Source: Effrenium voratum (Eukaryota > Sar > Dinophyceae > Suessiales > Symbiodiniaceae). Taken from it: a stretch of 64,000 bases of DNA. The notes beneath the pieces were generated by a model. It had not been told where the DNA came from. It ran no database searches and saw nothing but the letters and a program-made list of their open reading frames with translations. Shown one piece after another: positions 9,169-19,420 of this stretch. Made by a program: the position numbers and the translations under genes. Position 1 is the first letter of the stretch; each line of letters starts with the position of its first letter. The DNA is taken from positions 1-64,000 of the forward strand of contig CAUJNA010000513.1 of NCBI GenBank assembly GCA_963377175.1. Reading direction: 5' to 3'.

Positions 9169-10432
9169 GTATTATCACCGCACCCATACACCACCCCCAA
9201 TGCTCATGCCCTGTCCCGTTTTATTTGGCTGGTTCCCTATGAATGTGAACGCGACGAGTCATCTCAAGTTTCCTTTTGCCGTGCGCGCTTGGCTTTGGTT
9301 CGCTTGAAGTGACATCCCAAAGGGATCTGAACAGGTTTTTTGTTTGCCACATGTTGCTGTTTGTTTAGAAGGGGGTGGGGCTCCGACTGGTTTTGGCCGC
9401 TTCGGTCACTCAATGGATGGCCCTAGTCAGGATTTGCAAGCGAACCACGACCAAGTCCCAATTGGGCGCGTCAGGTTGTAATCCAATGCTATCTTTGCAT
9501 TGCATCATCTCTTGTGCAGAATGCCGCATGGATTTTTCTTTCTGAACCTCCAAAGTGATGGACACTGCCCACCTAAATGATTTCCACCAAAAAATCCGGA
9601 ACCCCACAGGCTGCTGTTCTCGATGGCTCATTCAGAACGAGGCGGCCCATCAGTCAAGACTCAAGAATGAGGATCCCTATACGTCCATTCAACAAATTTC
9701 AGATATCACCCGTTTTCACAGGTGTTCATTTGGTAGATGAGGTATGATGTTTCATGCACGGACCTGGCGGGACCCTGATGAGTGCTGAGCTGGGCATGGA
9801 CGAAGTAATTACACCGCTGGGGAGTCTGATTTACTAGATAGAAAGAGAGACAGAGAGAGAGATACTCCGAATCTCCGGTTGATTGGTTTAGAGTCAGACC
9901 AAAAGGAATCTACTTAGGGGCTCCTATTTTGAGAGGCCGAGATGCTGTTCAAGTTTAAGTATTCCCTACCTCATGGTTGCCCACTAGCAAGTTGATACGT
10001 TGTTCATTAGGTTGTGCTACATAGTGGCACTAGGTACATAAGCACGCAAGAACGAAGGTTGGAATCATGTCAAGCAATACTTTCAAACTGGGGATGGGGT
10101 CCTTGCACTTTACGTTGCTTGCTTGTTCCGCTGGCGTTTTGTGAATTCTGCCAGTGGGGGAATTTGTCCTCATCCGATTTCATTCGCGAGCCAAGTTGAC
10201 TCTCGGATGACAAGATAACTTTGTCAAGCCAGAGACCAGAACCTGAGTGCTTTCTGGAGTCAAAAGGGCGTCACGGTGGTGTGGTAAGGGTTTGGACCAT
10301 ACAATATGTGTGTGTGTGTTTTTAATAGGAGCCCCCAAAATGTTTGTTATCCTTTTGCTTTCCCTTTCAACACCACCCAACTAGGGGTGCCAACTCCAAC
10401 AAATGGCACCCCCACTCGTTTACACAATCATG

Positions 10433-10557
10433 TCCTGGTGGATGCAATGCTTTCGGCTTGCCAAACGTCAAAAGCCACGGATAGCCACGGCTCACCTGCA
10501 GTCCGCTGTGCACAGTTTGGCTCAGAGCCGTACTCTGAATGTGTGAAACACCAGCAC
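10433..10557 (+). CDS. Candidate exon downstream of a family A copy
   Basis: The frame VLVDAMLSACQTSKATDSHG followed by SPAVRCAQFGSEPYSECVKH looks coding. It starts just after a degenerate family A element (about 10310-10410) and reaches a possible GTCACA donor at 10558. No clear AG is present between element and exon. Confidence 0.3.
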
Positions 10558-10734
10558 GTCACAGACACACACACACACATACACATCGCAGCCCAGTTGC
10601 AGCCCATGATGCCACTGGCGACTTTTGGATGTTTGAAATTGATTGGCGCTGCGCATGTTCGCCATGCGCCAGTTCCAAGTTGTTGCAACCAGTGCAGCGC
10701 TTGCCTGCTACAGGAGTTTTTGTTTTCTTTGCAG

Positions 10735-10847
10735 CCCGCGCCGCGCCGCGCGTCGCGCGCGGAGACATGAGCTGGAAGCAGAACTTCAAGGCTGTGTCTT
10801 TCACTGCCCGTTGGATCGGGCGGCGAGAGTTGGGAGTGCGAGAGTGA
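10735..10847 (+). CDS. Terminal exon, basic
   Basis: The acceptor TTTTTGTTTTCTTTGCAG is one of the best in the window. After two bases the frame reads ARAAPRVARGDMSWKQNFK, AVSFTARWIGRRELGVRE, then TGA. It is Arg-rich with high third-position GC. The CC-first phase needs a donor exon ending in phase 1. Function unknown. Confidence 0.55.
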
Positions 10848-11516
10848 GAGGGGAGCCCGGTTGTGACACGAGCCCCCCCTTGACAAATTGAAACTGGCTG
10901 GCATTAGTTGGTTCTCGTTTGAGTCCCATCCCAAAGGGTTGCAAACAAACTGCTTGCAGCACCTGCTTACCTGGGTTTTTCGAAATGAATCCTGGTTTTT
11001 TGTTGCCCACAATGGTGGACATTTCTCTTGGTTGCCAGTATAGTGCCCCACTAAGAATTGCGGATTAGAATTTGGGATCCCCCCTTTTGAACAGCCAAGT
11101 TTACCATGTCGGGTGTGAATGACACTGGAGACCAAGGATGGCGACCTCATTGTTAATTCAAAGCTCTAGGGTTGTGGATAGTATGAGGTCTGTTGGAATC
11201 GCACCCCCCCCCCCCATTTCACGACTCGCTTTTGACGGCTTTTGGGAATGGGCGCTAGCCGAAATGTCCTGCTGGGACCTCGCGCTTCCTTGTGTTTGAG
11301 ATATATTGCCTTGTATATAGGTGAGTCTAACAGACCTCAGAGATCATACAAGACAACCCAGACAACCAGGATACTCCCGTGGCAAAGCCATGTTGATGGT
11401 CATTGTGAAATTTTAGTTTCACGAACAATCAACCTTGCGTCAGGGATCTAGCGACATATGGGTGTTTCTCAAAATTAGGGAATCCTTCAGGTGGTTTCCC
11501 CTCAAAGCCATCCTGC

Positions 11517-11553
11517 AGGGAGGCGGAAATACTAACCACTATACAACAGCGGA
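11517..11553 (-). pseudogene. Truncated tRNA-like 5' half (Asp/Gly/Glu-like)
   Basis: Read from 11553 downwards: acceptor-strand TCCGCTG, TT, then a D-arm with A-box character (GTATAGTGGTTAGTAT), then an anticodon-stem start TCCGC followed by CTCCC. After about 37 nt the similarity stops: there is no T-arm and no matching 3' acceptor strand. It is a 5' half or tRNA-derived fragment and not a functional gene. Confidence 0.45.
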
Positions 11554-11600
11554 TCTGTTGTGGTGTGCCACTGCAGCGCCGGCATTTAAACGAAGCAGTG

Positions 11601-11640
11601 TCCTTATCGTCTAGCGGTTAGGACGTCGGGACCCGAATTT
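11601..11640 (+). pseudogene. Truncated tRNA-Glu-like 5' half
   Basis: TCCTTAT acceptor-like start, then CGTCTAGCGGTTAGGAC, which matches the D-arm/A-box region of eukaryotic tRNA-Glu. The anticodon arm is collapsed (TCGGG directly against ACCCGA with no loop) and no T-arm follows. Its 5' end faces away from the minus-strand fragment 48 bases upstream, so the two form a divergent pair. Confidence 0.4.
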
Positions 11641-12047
11641 TTAAGAAACGCTCATATGGTCTGACTTGCATAGTGTCCTCCGGCTCTTCAGCGCCCCTCA
11701 ATATGGCCCGCCAACCCAGGCAGGAGCGAATAGCGACGAATTCAAGGGGGCCTGGGGCGATCATGGGATAAGGTGTGTCTTTTTTGGGACCCCCCCAAAA
11801 TGGTGGCTTGTCAAAAAAAACACCAAACACAGGGTCCCAAGCCTCAAAAGACAGACGCATTACGTTCCCCTGAGCCAGATCCATTGAGCTGAGGGGAAGT
11901 CGACTTGCTGAGTTGCTCGTGAACTTTCCAAGAGAAACCGTCATGCGGGATAGATCATCCATGTTTTTTTGTAGGTACCTGCCTTTTTCCCGGAAGCATT
12001 GCGAAGGGTTCTTCTTCTAAAAGCGGCTGCAAACTTCACCTGCCAAC

Positions 12048-12285
12048 TTCTCATGTCAACTTTTCGAGAGTTATTTCACCTGCCAACTTGTCTTGCCAAC
12101 TTTTCGAGAGTTATTTCATCTGCCAACTTCTCATGCCAACTTTTCGAGAGTTACTTCACCTGCCAACTTCTCATGCCAACTTTTCGAGAGATACTTCACC
12201 TGCCAACTTCTCATGCCAGCTTTTCGAGAGTTACTTCACCAGCCAACTTCTCATGTCAACTTTTCGGGTGTTATCTCATTATCCT
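12048..12285 (+). repeat. Tandem array, about 40-bp unit, 6 copies
   Basis: The unit contains CTGCCAACTTCTCATGCCA followed by ACTTTTCGAGAGTTACTTCA. Copies differ by single substitutions. The unit is not a multiple of 3, so all three forward frames stay open, giving spurious Phe/Ser-rich ORFs. Confidence 0.9.
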
Positions 12286-12379
12286 AAAAACACAAGCTAA
12301 CTTTTCTTTTCTACCTTCACATCTCGACTCTTAATTCTTCTTCTTTTTATGGCGGGGGTAGGCCCGACGGGAGCTTACG

Positions 12380-12880
12380 AAACGTACCCTCTGCGGAGAT
12401 CGTGCGTGTCGAAGCGCTCTCGCCGTGGTCCCGTGCGAATCTGTCTTGACCGCGGCGAACCCTCTGCGGAGATCGTGCGTGTCGAAGCGCTCTCGCTGTG
12501 GCGCCGTGCGAATTTGTCTTGAGCCCGATGAACCCTCTGCGGGGATCGCGCGTGTCGGATCGCTCTCGCTGTGGCGCCGTGCGCATCTGTCTTGAGCCCG
12601 ATGAACCCTCTGCGGAGATCGTGCGTGTCGAAGCGCTCTCGCTGTGGCGCCGTGCGAATTTGTCTTGACCGCGGCGAACCCTCTGCGGAGATCGTGCGTG
12701 TCGAAGCCCTCTCGCTGTGGCGCCGTGCGAATTTGTCTTGAGCCCGATGAACCCTCTGCGGGGATCGTGCGTGTCGGATCGCTCTCGCTGTGGCGCCGTG
12801 CGCATCTGTCTTGAGCCCGATGAACCCTCTGCGGAGATCGTGCGTGTCGAAGCGCTCTCGCTGTGGCGCCGTGCGTTTTT
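12380..12880. repeat. Tandem array, about 73-bp unit, 7 copies
   Basis: The unit contains GAACCCTCTGCGGAGATCGT, GCGTGTCGAAGCGCTCTCGC and TGTGGCGCCGTGCGAATTTG. Two variants alternate (CTTGACCGCGGC and CTTGAGCCCGATG after TTTGT), so there is higher-order organisation. Minus-strand ORFs of 237-415 codons here are produced by the repeat. Confidence 0.9.
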
Positions 12881-12904
12881 CTTGCTCGCGAAACGGCTTT
12901 TGGA

Positions 12905-12980
12905 AGTTGTCTCGTGGTGTGCGCGCCTGCTTTCGCAATCCCGCGGTCCCGGGTTCGATTCCCCCCTGGTCCGCGGCAGG
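12905..12980 (+). pseudogene. tRNA-like remnant with perfect B box
   Basis: GGTCCCGGGTTCGATTCCC contains the GGTTCGATTCC B-box consensus of tRNA genes, preceded by GCGCGCCTGCTTTCGC, which resembles an Ala/Arg-type anticodon region. The anticodon stem and acceptor stem do not pair properly. A tRNA pseudogene or SINE head is more likely than an active tRNA. It lies exactly between two tandem arrays. Confidence 0.4.
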
Positions 12981-12982
12981 TC

Positions 12983-13235
12983 CGGCTTGAAAATCGCAGC
13001 TTTTAAGTACAAACGTAGTACGCGGAGCTTGCTCCTGCAGCTCCGGCTGGAAAATCGCAACTTTTAAGTACAGACGTAGTATGCGGAGCGTGCTCCCGCA
13101 GCTCCGGCTGGAAAATCGCAACTTTTGAGTACAAACGTAGTACGCGGAGCACACTCCCGCAGCTCCGGCTGGAAAATCACAACTTTTAAGTACAAAAAAT
13201 AGTACGCGAAGTACATTCCCACAGCTCCGGCAGCA
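12983..13235. repeat. Tandem array, about 61-bp unit, 4-5 copies
   Basis: The unit contains CAGCTCCGGCTGGAAAATCG, CAACTTTTAAGTACAAACGT and AGTACGCGGAGC. Adjacent to the tRNA-like remnant on one side and the 15-bp array on the other. Confidence 0.9.
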
Positions 13236-13690
13236 CTTGCTCAGAGCAACTTGCGCAGAGCAACTTGCGCAGAGCAACTTGCACAGAGCACTTGCACAAA
13301 GCACTTGCGGAGAGCAACTTGCACAGACCAACTTGCACAGAGCACATGCGCAAAGCGCTTGCACGGAGCAACTGGCGCAGAGCAACTTGCTCAGAGCACT
13401 TGCGCAGAGCAACTTGCATAGAGCGCTTGCGTGCAGCAGCTTGCAGAGAGGAACTTGCGCGCAGCAGCCTGGAACGATGCAGCTTGCGCAGACCACTTTC
13501 GTGAGAAATCGCGCGGCGCAGTTCGTGCAAAGCACATTGCGCCGAGCAGACTCGCGCAGAGCCAACTTGCACACAGCCAGTTGCGCAGAGCCACTCGCGA
13601 AAAGTAGCTTGCGTAGACCCAACTTTCACAGAGCCAAGCTGCGCAGAGCCATCTTGCACAGAGCTAAGTTGCGCGAGCGTGCTTTGCAGA
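13225..13690. repeat. Short tandem array, unit about 15 bp
   Basis: Degenerate copies of CTTGCGCAGAGCAA over about 465 bp. The unit length, close to a multiple of 3 in places, opens long frames on both strands (Cys/Ala/Ser/Gln-rich). These are not treated as genes. Confidence 0.9.
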
Positions 13691-13831
13691 AACTGTGGCC
13701 GTCGTGTAAGCTTTGCTATTGATTGCTCTTCCTTTTGCTCGTAATTCGTTTCGAGCTTTACGAGCTTTACTCTTCTTGTTTTAACGGATGTAAATATGTG
13801 GGATCGAGCACTGCCATGTTTCCTCTCGTAG

Positions 13832-13973
13832 GACGATGAGATGGAGCTCTCATGTGACCATACGCATTGAGCATCGCCGCGCGCGGACACGCTCGCCGCA
13901 GCGATGTAAAAAGGTGTCTCCGCGGCTGGATGAGCACCTGGGGAAAAATGCTTTCGGGCCAATCGTCCTCTAG
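13832..13973 (+). CDS. Terminal exon, basic (about 46 aa)
   Basis: A pyrimidine-rich acceptor, TTTCCTCTCGTAG, precedes G then TMRWSSHVTIRIEHRRARTR, SPQRCKKVSPRLDEHLGKNA and FGPIVL, ending TAG at 13973. The Arg/Lys-rich composition suggests nucleic-acid contact, but no family is recognised. If TA|GTTTTG is used as a donor, the exon would be internal and could lead into the gene beginning at 14275. Confidence 0.5.
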
Positions 13974-14274
13974 TTTTGTAGGTGCAATTGGCACTCAAAA
14001 GGAACGCTGCTCCTCATTCGGGGTCCGCTAAAACAAACAATACCCATGGAAAGTCGGATTGTTACTGTACTCAAAGAGTTTTGTGCACAGCTGGCAGTCC
14101 CCCAAGCTTCCCGTGAGAACACTCAGTCCTGACATTGCCCTCGGGGGAATTTTGAAGAATGTCACCTTTTTGCCATGGGCCATAACAAACTTGTTTCCTT
14201 TTTTGGTGTTGGTCCCAAATTCATTGTGGTTTGTTGCGGGTTGGTGTCCTTGGTTTTTCTTTCCCAACCAAAAG

Positions 14275-15638
14275 CGGGACTCCCCCCCGCATGTGGGCCC
14301 CGTGGAGGCTCACCGGGTGGCGGCCAACGCGGGGTTCCTGGGGGAGAACTTCATCTACCACCGGGAGATGGAGGCTGTGGGAGTTGGGGATTCGGGAGAC
14401 GCCGACTTTCTGGTCTTGGGTTGTTTGGGGCTCATGTGGCTGCCTACTGGTCTTGGGTTGTTTGGGGTTCATGTGGCCGTAAGTTGAACTTGATTTTCTG
14501 CTCCTCTTCTTGTTTCGGGGGATGAGGTTTCTCGCCTGGGAATTTCGGCTGGGTCGTGCCCCGAGGTCTGGTTTCTTCTTGGCTGGCTGGTTGGTGGGGT
14601 TGGTCAGTGCTCGGGAGGCCCCGTCATCACCAGCAGGATGAAATCGAGCTGCTTCGTCTCAGTAAGCCTGCGTCGCTTTTACGACCTGCCGGTTTTTCGG
14701 GAGGAGTCGTGTTCTTCAGTGAACCAACCGTCTGTTGACCTCATTTCCCATGGCTCAACCTTCTCAAAGTCCTTTCGATTCCGGCCGTCCAAAAAACGCC
14801 GGCAGACCTGCTTCAGCTCCTGGACTCCTGTGCTGTATGAAATATGCACCCTTGAGGATTCCCGGGTCCCGGCTGATGCCAGAGATCCCTATGCCTTCAT
14901 GAGCCATCCACTAAGGGTCCAGTAAATTACCTTCTGAGGAGGCACTGTGACCCCTTTGAGCCTCTGAGATACCATGCTCAAAGGGCAAATCACCCTTTGG
15001 GCATTCGATTTGTCCTTTGCTTCTTGTTTGGTTTCTTGTCGTCGCCAGTCATTTCCCATGGCGATGCGAACGAGATTGAGGGTCACCAAGAAGGGCGAGA
15101 AAGGCGCCACGCGCGGGCGCTCAAAGCTCCGGGGCGTTGACTGGGTCCATTGGAGTGACATCTGCAAAGTTACCCTCTGAATGGTGGCCTGAAGGCGGAA
15201 CACCCCTCAAAAGTAAGTGTGCGGAGTCCTCAAGCGTGTTGGATTGGATCCATTTCGCCCAAGAGACCATGGCAACCCTTGCAGCGAACCTCAAAGCAAT
15301 GAGCAAACCCCCTGGAGTAGCAAATGGTCATTGGGTATCTGTTTTGTTAGTTTTCCGGGGACCAAACTCTTGAACTTTTGAGGGGTTGTAGCCCAGTAAG
15401 TTCATTTTTATCAGAGTTGTGTTTCCTGCAGATTATATTTGCGACAGCACCACCAAGTTCGTCCCCGTTCTAGTTTGCTGCACAGAGAAAGCAGCACACT
15501 CTCGATTCGGGGCTGACATTTTGGCGCAGGTTGGACCTTGCCCCACCGACCGTCACAATTTGGTTGACCCAAGCGTCCGCTGCTGAAGCATTGCAGGCAG
15601 GTTTCTTTCCACAGGTGTGGACGTTCGATGTGTTTTGA
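14275..15638 (+). CDS. Six-exon gene end, best-supported model of the window
   Basis: Exons: 14275-14478 (donor GTAAGT), 14608-14916, 15049-15168, 15227-15326, 15432-15529, 15615-15638 (TGA). All five junctions agree in phase (0, 0, 0, 1, 0) and all introns are GT-AG (129, 132, 58, 105 and 85 nt). Key segments are VAANAGFLGENFIYHREMEA then a hydrophobic stretch; LRRFYDLPVFREESCSS and CTLEDSRVPADARDPYAFMS; a basic block TRLRVTKKGEKGATRGRSKL; DWIHFAQETMATLAANLKAM; YICDSTTKFVPVLVCCTEKA; and the end VWTFDVF. The 5' part of the gene is not assigned; a possible earlier exon with GTGAGA donor lies at 14046-14115. The family is not recognised. The 58-nt third intron is a repeat element. Confidence 0.7.
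15169..15226 (+). mobile_element. 58-nt intron that is a dispersed palindromic repeat
   Basis: Starts GTTACCCTCTGAATGG and ends CAAAAGTAAGTGTGCGGAG. A near-identical element, CTTACTTTCTGAACG to GAAAGGTAACTCTGCG, sits at 21128-21186. A partial match (ATTACCTTCTGAGGAGG) occurs at 14926 inside the second intron of the same gene. Splicing it out joins phase-0 exons. Confidence 0.65.
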
Positions 15639-15639
15639 T

Positions 15640-16120
15640 CTAGGGGATGACTGGCCGCGTCAATTTCATTTGATTTCACGTTGCCATGTTATGTGTATCT
15701 ACCGTTTGTGCCAGCGTGAAACGTATACGCTGGCCGAGCGCAGCACGGCCAGTCGGCCAAGAAAGCTCAAGCATCCACTGTGAGGGGTGAGGGTCCGCGG
15801 CGCATGGTTGGGGCATGGCTGCCTTACACGTACATAGATATATATATATATATAACATGCATATGCACAGAGCAGGTCAGTAGTTGAGGGTACTCTGTTC
15901 GGGTTTTTTTTCAAAGAGAAATCATTCTACCCTTGTCCGGGGTTTCAAAATTGGGCAATGGTACTGAAGAGCTGGTGAAAGCTGCATTGGATGCATTGAA
16001 ACTCCCATGGTGCATCAAGCTCGGAGCCTGAAAGGAGTTGCAGCTGCGGACCAATCCGGGTCAACATGACTCGAGATTCTCGGCCCTCATCTTTGGACTC
16101 GGGTTGCTTTTGAATATGCG
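15640..16120. other. Non-coding stretch with AT microsatellite
   Basis: Downstream of a stop codon. Contains an AT tract at 15838-15855. No exon with paired splice signals was seen. Confidence 0.4.
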
Positions 16121-16133
16121 ACTCAGGTCACAG

Positions 16134-16179
16134 ATCTCCAAGTTCTTCAACAACATCTACCGACAGCCTGGCTGGCCTG
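16134..16179 (+). CDS. Small internal exon (46 nt)
   Basis: The acceptor is CAGGTCACAG, the donor CCTG|GTTGGA. The frame ISKFFNNIYRQPGWP is phase 0 at its start and phase 1 at its end. Short but with good signals. The host gene is not resolved. Confidence 0.4.
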
Positions 16180-16184
16180 GTTGG

Positions 16185-17190
16185 ATTGCCGCATGTAAAC
16201 GTCGCTGGCTGGAACCATTTTAAAGTCAGAGTCCCCAAAAAATTGAAGCTGCTATTTCTTGGGCCTTTCTGGGAAGGTGAGCACTTTATTGCATACCAAG
16301 GGAATACCTTCACTACTGAAAGGGTATATTTGCTTAAACCATGTGGAAAACCGACCGGCAGTGTGTTTTGATACTCCGTTCTGGGTTTCAGCCAGGCATG
16401 GGCCCGACTCCACACATAGTTGACCGTGTGCTACGGTTTCCTTTGCAACATGCGAAGTTGCTTCAAGAAGTTGTACATGACTCCTAGGGCAGCCTGTGCA
16501 AAAAGGCACCGACTTGTCACTACCTGAGAGAGTGGTCAAAATATGTGTTGTTTTTCTAATGCTTGAGTCCCCTGCATGCGGTTGACAACTGGAAGGAAGC
16601 ACAGGGCTTTCCCTCATGGAACTGTTCCTACCAAGCGTCATCAAGGCGCCTCTCTGCTCGTCAAAGATGTTCAGCAAGGAGCTACCACCAATTTGTTTTG
16701 TCCATGTTAGTCTTCCCAAGGGGCCAGGTGTGTGTTTGGCTGGGCTTTTCCCTTCAAAAGGTTGAACCAACTTCCTTCCAATTGTTGGTTCGGATTGGTG
16801 GTTTGGTCGGGGCAGGCGTCCATGTCTACAAAAGCCAGGGGTTCAAATCCGCGAACCACCTTGCTGCATAGAACCTGACTGGAGGCCCTTCGTTGAAGAC
16901 CATGGTCAAGGGACCGGGAGGGTGAGTTGACAGGGACGGCTGTGACGACGGGTGTGACGGGGGGCTGTAGTTTGCCTTTTCAAACGACACCAAAAAGGCG
17001 ACCCTACCCTGCCAGTGACAACATGACACACAAGGTTCGGTCAACATATCCATTCGTCTGGCAATATCTGTGGGCAGTTTGGAAAGGGACATGGGAACAC
17101 AGTAAAAGTCCTGGTAGGACACCCATGTGCCCACAAAAGCCAGGGAACACTTGGCCAAGGAATTACTAGTCAGGTAGGAAAGCCCATCGT
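16185..17190. other. Mostly non-coding, remnants of family A and B
   Basis: A 172-codon minus-strand frame (16252-16770) lacks coding-like composition. Family A-like sequence is at about 16720-16770 and an acceptor-stem-like inverted repeat flanks a B-box-like motif at 16797-16860 (see rejected items). Confidence 0.35.
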
Positions 17191-17356
17191 TTTGGGGCAC
17201 CGAAGCTTTTTTGGTCGGAGTTCCGCCAGGCTGCTGCCAGGAGGCCGCACTGGCAGATGGGGCCTGCTGCTGGGGGCGTCCCTGCCACTCGCGGGCTGCA
17301 TGGCTGGGGGGCCAAAGACAACCAATGGGTGCGGATATCCGCCCTGATTCTTGAGA

Positions 17357-17478
17357 TTGGGTGTGGCAATCAAAATTAAACAATCGCCAGGGTTTCGCAA
17401 ACCGCAGGTTTTGGCATATTTCCATGTTTCCACTTACCAGGGCAACCCATTTTGGAATTCCGGTTTTTTGAGCCACAG
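17357..17478 (+). mobile_element. Family B element, copy 1
   Basis: Left end GGGTGTGGCAATCAAAATT, internal TTTCCACTTACCAGGGCAA, right end TTTTTTGAGCCACAGCC. This matches other B copies (19678, 29161, 44303, and the right half at 60594). The right end has the form of a 3' splice site: pyrimidines then CACAG. Confidence 0.65.
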
Positions 17479-18077
17479 CCAATATGAGCCACAATCAAAG
17501 CCCAGGAAGATGAAGGTTAGTAAGGGACAATCCCGACCGTAACTGGGTGCGGCCGCCTGGGTAATTAATTCTTTGCATGGTTTTGGGTAGGCCGTTTGAT
17601 ACCAGGTTTTGAGTACGGCCCAAGTAAACCCCCCGAGAGCTTTTGTTTGGGCGCATTTTTTTATAAAGGAATCAGACACCCCAAAATGGCGTCGGTGGTC
17701 CTTGCCGTTTCCCTTTAAAACCACAAACAAAGGGTGCCCTGGAAAAAGGCGCGCCCATTTGCTTAAGAGCATTGGTTGTTTTTCCTGGTTGTTCAAGGGA
17801 ATCTATCATTGGACATACGTCCAATATGCTGCCTTTTTGCTAGACACAAGCAAATGGGGTTCTGGCACCGTTTCCATGGCAACTCAACAGGTGAGGGATG
17901 ACCACCTTCCTTGAGTGGAGCCCAAGTTGCGGAAAATCATCGGCTTCTGGCCCTTTACCACCACGTGCACCAACCAAAACAACTGAATAGCACGTTTGTC
18001 GCTTTTGCCGCCAAGAAGTGAGAAGACAACACAAGCTCTTCTGAAAAGCTTCCGTTCTTTGGTACTGTTTTCATGGT

Positions 18078-18195
18078 TGTTGTTGGGAAACATTTTGCAT
18101 TTTTGCTTATTGTGGTTGAGCGGTTGAAATCCAATTCCACTTAACTGCTAAAATGTTCAAATTGTTGCTCCCCAAACCGAACGTCAACGTATTGT
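18078..18195 (+). mobile_element. Dispersed repeat family E, copy 1
   Basis: GGGAAACATTTTGC, TTTTGCTTATTGTG, TCCAATTCCACTTA, then AATTGTTGCTCCCCAAACC. The same ordered blocks recur at 36618-36727. It lies directly upstream of a coding exon. Confidence 0.7.
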
Positions 18196-18213
18196 TTTTG
18201 GGTCCACCGGGAG

Positions 18214-18289
18214 TCTTGGCGTTGAGGTGCTGTACACCATGGTCAGCACCATGGGCAACCAGGACACGGCAGCGCCCGGCGCTGAGTGA
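18214..18289 (+). CDS. Terminal exon (25 aa)
   Basis: After CCACCGGGAG and one base, the frame is LGVEVLYTMVSTMGNQDTAA, PGAE, then TGA. High third-position GC. It immediately follows the family E element, which may form the end of its intron. Not recognised. Confidence 0.4.
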
Positions 18290-18604
18290 CTGAGTGGGGA
18301 CATGAAGGTCACGGTGTGGGGGACTTGTTTTGTTGGTTTGGGAGCTCTCATTCTCTTGGCCCCAAATTGTTGGCCCACGGTGACTTTGACTTCTCCTTGA
18401 TTGAGGTTTGGGATTTGAACAGAGTGAGTTTGAACTGACAAGATTACAAGCACTCTGTTGTCGATTGTGGAAGCAATGTTTGTTTGCCACAAGCAACCTG
18501 AGTCCGGACGACCCCCACCTTTTCTGATGTCCAATTCAACCCCCCAATATCGACCAAGCATCCATTGACGGTCCCCCCCACTTTGTTCCCCATCATTTCA
18601 CAAG

Positions 18605-18695
18605 GCGCTACGAGCTGGAGTTGGAGAAGCAGAAGGCGCATTGGGAAATCTTGTTTGAAGAAGCCAGGCGAGAGGCGAAGATGCAAGGCCCTTAG
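18605..18695 (+). CDS. Terminal exon, coiled-coil tail
   Basis: After TTTCACAAG and one base the frame reads RYELELEKQKAHWEILFEEA, then RREAKMQGP and TAG at 18695. The heptad-like spacing of Leu, Trp, Ile and Phe with dense Glu/Lys/Arg is a classic coiled-coil end. Partner and family unknown. Confidence 0.55.
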
Positions 18696-19420
18696 GCTGA
18701 CAGAAAGGCCATTGGATGGAGCGCGAGGGTAGGAAGGGCAAAGTTGACCCCAAGTTTTGACCTCGTAAAGAGGCGCTTACCTAAATGAGCCACACATGGG
18801 AGTGCGCCTTTTGAGCTTCCAGGCGTGTGGTGGGTTCTGCATATTTTGGATTGCGTGCGCGGAGCGTGTTTGGTTAGTTGAGAGCAACCCGTACTAGGGA
18901 ACCCCATATGCTTGTGTCCTTTATTCTGAAGAGCCCCCAGTTTGGATCGAGACGGATCCAAACAGCTTCAGGGGTATTTTGAAGATGTCACTTGATTGGA
19001 CCAAGTATTCCATGGGCCACTCGGGGAAGTGCATGTTCCAAAAGAAAGGAGGGTGCCTTTCCCAGCAAATGGGTCCAGAAATCTTACTATGTGGGGGATG
19101 TGTCCAAAGGGAAAGTTCTATATCGAGACTCGAGAAAGGGTACACTGAAAAAAGACAAACACACCCCTAGTTTCCTTGATTCTTCAAACATTACCTGTGG
19201 GGCACAGTTTAATACTTTCCTGGTGGGTTCATGTTCTTAAGGGCAGATGGAAGGTTCTTTACAACCACCTGGACCCCCGCCCCCCGCCCCCCTCTGGTCA
19301 TTTTGGTTTCCAAGGGACACCCAACAACTCCAAGCGCGTCGAGTTTCTGCGAGGCCGTGATACAGGCGAAGAAGGCCATGTCAGTCTGAGTGCGTTGCAG
19401 TTCCGGTTTTGGGTTTGCAG

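Noticed and set aside
12375..13622. 415-codon and 270-codon minus-strand ORFs
   Set aside because: They lie across four tandem arrays. The amino-acid periodicity follows the repeat unit and the frames lack splice signals.
14221..14525. Antisense and alternate frames over the 14275-14478 exon, and a possible match to OPA3-type proteins
   Set aside because: The frame used has the best third-position GC and phase agreement. The resemblance of GENFIYH to OPA3-family motifs is too short to name a family.
16252..16770. 172-codon minus-strand ORF
   Set aside because: Composition and third-position bases are not coding-like and it overlaps an exon and repeats on the plus strand.
16797..16860. Possible tRNA with 7-bp acceptor-like ends GGTGGTT / AACCACC and a B-box-like GGTTCAAATCC
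   Set aside because: The T-arm pairs poorly, there is no D-arm or anticodon arm, and the length (64 nt) is short.
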